This document shows, in pieces, positions 1-6,532 of a stretch of 6,532 nt of DNA (position 1 is its first letter; each line of letters opens with the position of its first letter). The position numbers and the translations under genes are program-made. The notes under the pieces were generated by a model. The model did no database searches. It was given only the letters and a program-made list of their open reading frames with translations, and was not told where the DNA came from. Source of the stretch: JAWLCG01 sp041687295 (GTDB taxonomy: Bacteria > Planctomycetota > Phycisphaerae > SM23-33 > FEN-1343); assembly GCA_041687295.1 (NCBI GenBank), contig JAWLCG010000290.1, forward strand, positions 1-6,532, in the 5' to 3' direction.

Positions 1-3000
1 CGACGGCGGTGTTGGCCTCGTAGGGGTCGATGTCGTACCCGCCGCCCGGCACGCCGGCCAGGTAGAGCGCCCCCTCCAGCCGAAGCAGCGACACCGCCGC
101 GCCGGCCGGGCCGGTGACGCGGAGGCTCTGCTGCGGGACGGCCACCGTCAGCGGGGCCGTCACGCCTGGAATCGCCAGCGTGGGCGCCGCGGGCGCGTCG
201 GGGCTCAGCGTGGCCTGCGAGCCGGTGAGGCTGCCCTCGGGTGGGAAGGTTCGGCTGGTCAGGATGGTGCCGTCGCTGAACTCCACCGTCACCGTTGCCC
301 CGGCCAGCTCCAGGCCCGAGACGCTGCCGCTGTCCTCGGGCCCCGGGGCCGAGACGCCCTGGATGCTCGTGGGGTCCACGTCGACCGAGAAGCTCATCGT
401 CTCGCCGGGGTCGAAGTCGCCAAAGTCGATCGTCAGCACGTCGTAGCCGCCGTCGCGGGCGCTGCTGAAGGCGTGGCCCGTGACGCCCGTGCCGCCCTCG
501 GCGTCCAGGGTGAAGCCCTTGGCCACCAGGTCGCCGGCGGTGCCGTAGGGGTCGAACACCATATCGGGCAGGATCGCCGTGCGCAGGTCCAGGCTCATGC
601 GGGTGATGCGGGCGTCGGCGGAGGCGTTGCTGACCCGGAACGAGCCTTTGGTGTAGGTGCTGGATCGGGCCAGGCTGCCGCCGGCGTCGATGACGATCTC
701 GGCCAGCGTGGCGGGGTCGTCTGCGGTCACCTCGATGAAGTGCCACGTCGCCGCGAACGGCGTGTCCGAGCCGCGGCTGGTGGCGAGGATGCCGACCGCC
801 GGCGCGAGCGCGCCGATGAACCACGCCTCGGGAATGGGGATGGCCGGGCCCAGGGCGATCCGCTCGCCGCCGACGGCCGAGTAGTACGCCTGGGCCGTGC
901 CGGCGCCGGGGTCGACGCTGAGGTAGAGGTCGAAGCTGTCTTCCCCGGCCAGGGCGCCGGGGGCCGTGGCGTAGAGGCTGTAGTCGCCCCCGAACTCGCC
1001 GGCGACGGCGAAGCCACCCGCCCCCCCGTTGGCGTCGACGACGACCTTGACGTAGTTGTCCTGGTCGCCGCTGCCGAAGAACACCCCCATCGACTGCGAG
1101 TCGATCGGCGTCGAGCCGGCGAAGGGGTCGCTCACGCGGGTGTGGATCGTGAAGGCCCCGCTCGCCAGCGTCACGTCGATGCCGAACTGCAGGCCGTACT
1201 GCTGGCTGTTGAGGCTGCCCATGGCGTCGCCGGCCGGCACGGCGTCGACGGTCAGCACGCCGGCGGCCCCGCCGGCGGTCATGGCCGTCGGGTCGAAGAG
1301 GTCCTCGTAGTAATCCACGCCGTTCATCATCAGGCCGGTGAAGCCCATGTTCAGCAGCCCTCCGGCCGGGGGGGCGTCGCTGTCCCAGTTGTAGCGCACC
1401 GGCAGAGGGGTGGCCCGGCCGTTGTGGAAGTCGATGGCGAACGGGTCGTCCATGTCGTCCAGGCCGTCGTTGTCGTCGTCGGGGTCGTTGAGGTTGCTCA
1501 GGAAGTCGCCGTCGTAGTCGGGTGGCACGTCGGCGGCGCTGAGCGGGTCGGTGCCGTTGTCGATCTCGTCGGCGTTGCTGTAGCCGTCGCCGTCGTCATC
1601 GAGGTCCCAGTCGTACTCACCCGTGCCGACCGGGACGGTGCCGTCGTAGTCGTTGGGCTCGAAGACCACCACGCCGTCTTTCAACCAGTCGGTAACCCAC
1701 ACCGTGCCGGGGTAGGGTCCGGCGTCGCCGACGGCCCAGAGGTCCAGCGGCAGGCCGGCGGCGTTGCTGAACAGCACCGAGACGTTCTCGACGCTCTGCC
1801 CGTCGGCGCTCAGCTGGATGCGGTAGACGTTGTCGTTCCAGCTGGCCGCCAGCAGGTCGCCGGTCATCTTGCCGTTGAAGTTGCCGGCCGTGTACTCCGT
1901 CAGGCCATTGGTCGAGTCGCCGAAGGTCCACAGCGCCCCGTTGCCGTTGCCCGGTTCGAGGTACTCACCCTCGATGAGGTTGTCCTGCGGCACGGGCGAC
2001 TGGGGATTGGACGGGTTGAAGGTGTTGCCCGTCCAGGCTCGCGTGGGGTTGGGATGGCCCGCGTAGAAGCCCGGCCCGGCCACCAGGTGCAGGCTGTCCG
2101 GGTCGGTCACGCCGGGCTCGCTGAGCTGGTTGGTGGGCAAGCCCTGGTCGTTGTAGATCGGCGGGCCGCCCCAGCCGGCGTTGGAGCCGTTGTCGATCGT
2201 GTAGAGCCGGCCATCGGCGGTCAGCACCAGGTCGTAGGGGTTACGGTAGCCGGGCGAGTAGACCTGCACGGGCCCGCCGGAGACGAGCCTGGCCTGGTTC
2301 TTGCCGTCGTTGCCGCCGAAGGGGTCGTTGGCGTCGTCCGTGCCCGGGCGGTCCTCGTCGTCGAGGGTGGGCAGGTCGTAGGTGCTCTCGCCGATGGCGG
2401 TCAGGTCGACCGACAGGATCGCCGCCGACAGGGCGTACTCCGGCAGGCGGGCGAAGTTGTTCGACGGCGCGCCCATGTTCGTGTTGCCGCCCTGGGCGAT
2501 GTAGAGGACCCCCGCCTCGGCGTCCAGGGCCAGGCCGTTGGCGGTGTGGTTCTCCTCCGAGCGGGGCAGGCCGCGGACCAGGTCGAGCTTGACCCACTCG
2601 CTGCCGGTCCAGCTCAGCCGGCTCAGCACGCCGGAGTTGGTATCGAGGTTCAGGTCGTCGCCGCTGGGCCCAGCCCCGATCCGCGGGTCGCTGCTGACGG
2701 CGTAGATCACCGGGTTGGCCGCGGTGCCGGTCACCAGGATGCCGGTGACCAGGCGGGTGGTCAGGCCGGGATTGGGCGTGCCGTCGTCGTCGTGGTTGGG
2801 GATGCTCTGCAGCAGGCCGATCGTCTCGGTGGCGGCGGCCTCGTAGTCGTTGGGCCCGTGGCGAAGCAGGCTGTAGGCGAGGATGAGCCCGTTCTGCTGG
2901 GCCACGTAGAGCCGCCCGTCGGGCCCCATCTGGATGGAGGTGGGGTTTTCGGCGCCGGCGCCGGCGAGGTAGCTCTTTCCGAAGCCGACCGGCATGTCCG

Positions 3001-3598
3001 GAGGCGGCTCGTCGGAGTCGCCGAGGATCTCGATGCCCTTCAGGGCCGGGTTGTCGGCCACGTGGGCGAAGTCGATGTCCAGCGTGCCGTCGGCGGTGAC
3101 GGTGAAGGACTCCATCACCCCCGCGTACCCCCCGGCCATGGCGTAGACGTCGTAGTCGTCCAGGACGAGCTGGCCCTCGATGGACACGTCGAACAGGCGG
3201 GCGCCCTCGGCCTGGGCCCCGTCGAAGATCTCGGCGAAGTACAGCCTCACCTCGTACTGGCCCGGCTGGACGGGGAAGCTCCACTGCATCTCGGCCCCGC
3301 CGGCCGGGTCCCATCGCTCGGTTTGGAACAGGACCTCGGGCACGCCGGGCGGCAGGGAGGCGTGGGACAGGTCGATGGCCAGGTCGGTGCTGTAGGTGCG
3401 TGCCGAGCTGACGCGGTAGGGCGAGGGGCTCGCGGCGCTGTCGGCCTGCCAGGCGGGCGAACCGGCCAGCTCCGGCCCGCCGACGTTGACGCGGAAGATC
3501 GGCGTCGCCGCCAGCAGCAGGCGCGGCTCGAGCGACTCCAGACACCCGAACAGAGCCATCGACTCAGCGCATGGCGACGTGTGGGGCAGGCGGATCAT
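1..3598 (-). CDS. Large exported LEPR-XLL protein with malectin and sugar-dehydrogenase-like propeller domains (3' end outside window)
   Basis: The frame is open without a stop for 1199 codons from ATG 3598 to the window edge, so the C-terminus is missing. Residues 20-31 contain LESLEPRLLLAA, the LEPR-XLL signature of large planctomycete exported proteins. Residues 34-192 look like a malectin domain, with FRVNVGG at the start, Y115EVRLYFAE and a closing LKGIEIL. Residues 205-655 resemble a glucose/sorbosone dehydrogenase propeller, with NH351T followed by LYIAQGG and the YR452NP motif. These match positions of the catalytic His and the substrate/cofactor-side Arg in PQQ-dependent soluble glucose dehydrogenase. 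Residues 663-723 are Asp-rich, calcium-binding TSP3-like repeats. Residues 735-965 look like a lectin-type sandwich, and 972-1199 form another beta-rich domain. I infer a surface or secreted glycan-binding protein, possibly an oxidoreductase; activity is unproven. ATG 3598 is chosen because AGGGAGG precedes it; Met14 (3559) is a weaker alternative. No classical signal peptide is visible. Confidence 0.9.
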   Translation of the reverse strand, partial: MIRLPHTSPCAESMALFGCLESLEPRLLLAATPIFRVNVGGPELAGSPAWQADSAASPSPYRVSSARTYSTDLAIDLSHASLPPGVPEVLFQTERWDPAGGAEMQWSFPVQPGQYEVRLYFAEIFDGAQAEGARLFDVSIEGQLVLDDYDVYAMAGGYAGVMESFTVTADGTLDIDFAHVADNPALKGIEILGDSDEPPPDMPVGFGKSYLAGAGAENPTSIQMGPDGRLYVAQQNGLILAYSLLRHGPNDYEAAATETIGLLQSIPNHDDDGTPNPGLTTRLVTGILVTGTAANPVIYAVSSDPRIGAGPSGDDLNLDTNSGVLSRLSWTGSEWVKLDLVRGLPRSEENHTANGLALDAEAGVLYIAQGGNTNMGAPSNNFARLPEYALSAAILSVDLTAIGESTYDLPTLDDEDRPGTDDANDPFGGNDGKNQARLVSGGPVQVYSPGYRNPYDLVLTADGRLYTIDNGSNAGWGGPPIYNDQGLPTNQLSEPGVTDPDSLHLVAGPGFYAGHPNPTRAWTGNTFNPSNPQSPVPQDNLIEGEYLEPGNGNGALWTFGDSTNGLTEYTAGNFNGKMTGDLLAASWNDNVYRIQLSADGQSVENVSVLFSNAAGLPLDLWAVGDAGPYPGTVWVTDWLKDGVVVFEPNDYDGTVPVGTGEYDWDLDDDGDGYSNADEIDNGTDPLSAADVPPDYDGDFLSNLNDPDDDNDGLDDMDDPFAIDFHNGRATPLPVRYNWDSDAPPAGGLLNMGFTGLMMNGVDYYEDLFDPTAMTAGGAAGVLTVDAVPAGDAMGSLNSQQYGLQFGIDVTLASGAFTIHTRVSDPFAGSTPIDSQSMGVFFGSGDQDNYVKVVVDANGGAGGFAVAGEFGGDYSLYATAPGALAGEDSFDLYLSVDPGAGTAQAYYSAVGGERIALGPAIPIPEAWFIGALAPAVGILATSRGSDTPFAATWHFIEVTADDPATLAEIVIDAGGSLARSSTYTKGSFRVSNASADARITRMSLDLRTAILPDMVFDPYGTAGDLVAKGFTLDAEGGTGVTGHAFSSARDGGYDVLTIDFGDFDPGETMSFSVDVDPTSIQGVSAPGPEDSGSVSGLELAGATVTVEFSDGTILTSRTFPPEGSLTGSQATLSPDAPAAPTLAIPGVTAPLTVAVPQQSLRVTGPAGAAVSLLRLEGALYLAGVPGGGYDIDPYEANTAV

Positions 3599-3608
3599 GG
3601 GTGGCAAT

Positions 3609-3615
3609 CCTCCCT
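3609..3615 (-). promoter_or_regulatory. Shine-Dalgarno sequence of the LEPR-XLL gene
   Basis: The minus strand reads AGGGAGG here, a near-perfect match to the anti-Shine-Dalgarno, with 10 nt between its end and the ATG at 3598. This decides the start. The next in-frame ATG (3559) has only a weak GAG upstream, although it would also keep the LEPRLLL motif near the N-terminus. Confidence 0.7.
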
Positions 3616-3640
3616 GTACAAGCGGGGGCGCAGGGGCCGG

Positions 3641-3675
3641 GTCGGCCGGTATCTGGCCGATCGGGCCGATCGGGC
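3641..3675. repeat. Short hairpin and tandem CCGATCGG palindromes in the leader of the LEPR-XLL gene
   Basis: TCGGCC (3642-3647) and GGCCGA (3655-3660) can form a 6-bp stem with a 7-nt loop. The unit GGCCGATCG then occurs twice head to tail (3655-3663 and 3664-3672), giving two CCGATCGG palindromes 9 bp apart. The segment lies in the predicted 5' untranslated leader of the minus-strand gene, 43-77 bases before its start codon. It could be leader structure or a protein-binding site. In DNA this rich in G and C it may also be chance. Confidence 0.3.
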
Positions 3676-3720
3676 TGTTTCTGTGGCTCCCCCTGGGTAT
3701 GGACTTCGACTACTTTCCTC

Positions 3721-3748
3721 ATTATCCCCCGCCAGAGCCCCAAGGCAA
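3721..3748 (-). promoter_or_regulatory. Putative sigma-70-type promoter of the LEPR-XLL gene
   Basis: On the minus strand TTGCCT (3748-3743) is followed after 16 nt by GATAAT (3726-3721), matching the -35 at 4 of 6 positions and the -10 at 5 of 6. The stretch just downstream (about 3697-3726) is the most A+T-rich part of an otherwise extremely G+C-rich spacer. The implied leader is about 115 nt. Planctomycete promoter consensus is less well defined than that of Escherichia coli, so this is a motif-based call only. Confidence 0.4.
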
Positions 3749-3860
3749 CCCGCGCCGCCCGCTGTCCGGCGTGGCCAATCGGTTGGGCCGTTCGGCCCGG
3801 GGCTGGCCCGGGTCCCACGGCCAGATGCGGGGCGTGGCATCCGGCCGAGCCGCTCCGGCC

Positions 3861-3910
3861 GTAGGGTGTGCAGGTTCGCGGAGCGTCAGCGCAGCGGTTC
3901 TGCACACGGG
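3861..3910 (+). repeat. REP-like GTAG-headed hairpin repeat, copy 1 (enlarged)
   Basis: The copy begins GTAGGGTGTGCAGGTTC (3861-3877) and ends GGTTCTGCACACGGG (3896-3910). GTGTGCAG (3866-3873) pairs with CTGCACAC (3900-3907). It equals copy 2 (3952-3978, opposite strand) base for base except for 23 extra bases: an 18-nt stretch (3878-3895) plus a second copy of the 5-bp GGTTC that now flanks it. A GTAG tetranucleotide directly 5' of a palindrome is the hallmark of REP sequences handled by RAYT transposases. Assignment to that class is inference. Confidence 0.55.
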
Positions 3911-3951
3911 ACGCGGGTGGCTGGGCGAGCAGGCAACGCCCGACGCCACCG

Positions 3952-3978
3952 CCCGTGTGCAGAACCTGCACACCCTAC
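3952..3978 (-). repeat. REP-like GTAG-headed hairpin repeat, copy 2 (compact, inverted)
   Basis: Read on the minus strand this 27-nt copy is GTAG, GG, TGTGCAG, GTT, CTGCACA, CGGG. GTGTGCAG (3955-3962) and CTGCACAC (3966-3973) form an 8-bp stem with a 3-nt loop. All 27 positions match copy 1 in inverted orientation. The 41 bp between the copies also contain inverted pieces, GGTGGC/GCCACC and GGGCG/CGCCC, so the whole of 3861-3978 can fold as one long hairpin. It ends 119 bp before the tex start codon. Confidence 0.55.
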
Positions 3979-4014
3979 CTCCTGATCTGGGCCGGCGCTT
4001 TCGGCGGCCAGGGG

Positions 4015-4044
4015 CTTCGCGGGGGCGGGGGTGGCCGGTACAAT
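4015..4044 (+). promoter_or_regulatory. Putative promoter of tex
   Basis: TACAAT at 4039-4044 matches the -10 consensus at 5 of 6 positions and stands out in a G-rich surrounding. Only poor -35 candidates are present, CTTCGC or TTCGCG at 4015-4021 with 17-18 nt spacing. The implied leader is about 45 nt. The site lies between the repeat pair and the gene, so the repeats would sit upstream of the tex transcript rather than inside it. Confidence 0.35.
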
Positions 4045-4080
4045 GCCGGGCCTGGATTGGAGATCCGCCTACCCGTAGCG

Positions 4081-4086
4081 AAAGGA
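4081..4086 (+). promoter_or_regulatory. Probable ribosome-binding site of tex
   Basis: AAAGGA lies 11 nt before ATG 4098. It is a moderate Shine-Dalgarno match with slightly long spacing. The start is decided mainly by conservation, since the family-typical N-terminal region begins right after this ATG. Confidence 0.45.
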
Positions 4087-4097
4087 TTCGCCCGCCG

Positions 4098-6413
<2,316 letters not shown>

Positions 6414-6450
6414 TCTTCAGGCGCTCTTCGAGCCCAGCGAGGCCCGGCTC

Positions 6451-6472
6451 GGCCCCGGCCATGCCCGGGGTC
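6451..6472 (+). terminator. tex: Possible terminator hairpin after tex
   Basis: GGCCCCGG (6451-6458) and CCGGGGTC (6465-6472) form an 8-bp stem with one G-U pair and a 6-nt loop, 38 nt after the stop codon. There is no run of T after it, so it is at best an atypical intrinsic terminator and might only stabilise the mRNA end. Confidence 0.3.
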
Positions 6473-6494
6473 TTCGTGCGGTTGATCGTCTGCC

Positions 6495-6515
6495 GTAGGG
6501 CGGGCAAGGCCCGCC
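6495..6515 (+). repeat. REP-like GTAG-headed hairpin repeat, copy 3
   Basis: GTAG (6495-6498) is followed at once by GGCGGGC (6499-6505), a 3-nt AAG loop and GCCCGCC (6509-6515), a perfect 7-bp stem. It shares the head GCCGTAGGG with copy 1 (6492-6500 against 3858-3866) but has a different stem. It runs into the palindrome CCGTCGACGG (6514-6523). The 3' spacer is bounded by inverted TCAGGCGC (6417-6424) and GCGCCTGA (6523-6530). No coding region is visible from 6414 to the window end. Confidence 0.45.
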
Positions 6516-6532
6516 GTCGACGGCGCCTGACG

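Larger units (their letters stand above)
3599..4097. other. Divergent intergenic region between the LEPR-XLL gene and tex
   Basis: This spacer is 499 bp between two divergent start codons. It holds the leader and putative promoter of the left gene (to about 3748), a G+C-rich stretch with small GGGCC/GGCCC and CCCGGG hairpins (3785-3814), the inverted hairpin-repeat pair (3861-3978), and the putative tex promoter and ribosome-binding site (4039-4086). Open frames crossing it show no recognisable protein and no ribosome-binding site that I could find. I see no tRNA or other structured RNA gene. Confidence 0.6.

Noticed and set aside
541..556. TGCCGTAGGGG inside the LEPR-XLL gene as another GTAG repeat
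   Set aside because: The bases are explained by codons for Asp-Pro-Tyr-Gly on the minus strand and are not followed by a stem.
2241..3545. A 434-codon minus-strand frame overlapping the LEPR-XLL gene
   Set aside because: It is out of frame with the real gene and extremely rich in Arg, Pro and Gly, as expected for a shifted reading of G+C-rich codons.
3785..3814. G+C-rich GGGCC/GGCCC and CCCGGG hairpins as a terminator or regulator
   Set aside because: They lie upstream of both genes, have no T-run, and such short GC palindromes are expected by chance in this composition.
473..3985. A 1170-codon open frame on the plus strand
   Set aside because: It lies antisense to the LEPR-XLL gene. Its translation is a low-complexity Val/Gly/Ala/Arg mixture without recognisable domains, while the minus strand gives clear malectin, propeller and calcium-repeat motifs. 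High G+C codon use removes stops from the opposite strand.
3486..4097. N-terminal extension of tex by 204 codons
   Set aside because: The frame is open upstream, but the residues are Gly/Arg/Pro-rich, cross the hairpin repeats and the other gene's start region, and match nothing in Tex. The family N-terminus begins at 4098.

Overview
The window is very G+C-rich and carries two divergently transcribed genes separated by about 500 bp. It most probably comes from a planctomycete (Planctomycetota, perhaps Phycisphaerae). The main clue is the LEPRLLL motif close to the N-terminus of the large left-hand protein. This LEPR-XLL signature is typical of big exported proteins in that phylum. The malectin and sugar-dehydrogenase-like propeller architecture fits as well. 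Assignment to class is inference.

Left part (1-3598, minus strand): the first 1199 codons of a very large secreted-type protein whose 3' end lies outside the window. Its order is LEPR-XLL tag, malectin-like carbohydrate-binding domain, glucose/sorbosone-dehydrogenase-like beta-propeller, aspartate-rich calcium-binding (thrombospondin type 3-like) linker, lectin-like beta-sandwich, and a further beta-rich domain cut by the window edge. The frame has no stop from position 3598 to the edge, starts behind a good Shine-Dalgarno sequence, and has a plausible sigma-70-type promoter.

Middle (3599-4097): intergenic. Next to the left gene it holds that gene's promoter and leader. In the centre (3861-3978) is a pair of inverted GTAG-headed hairpin repeats that resemble a REP/BIME element. 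One copy carries an extra 18 nt flanked by a 5-bp direct repeat. A putative promoter and ribosome-binding site for the right-hand gene follow.

Right part (4098-6413, plus strand): a complete, well-conserved tex (yhgF) gene for the S1-domain transcription accessory protein, 771 residues. The last 119 bases hold a G+C-rich hairpin and a third GTAG-headed hairpin repeat, but no gene.

The two genes have no evident functional link: one is a housekeeping nucleic-acid-binding protein and the other an accessory exported glycan-related protein. I see no defence system, CRISPR array, RNA gene or insertion sequence. The most unusual structure is the small palindromic repeat family around tex.
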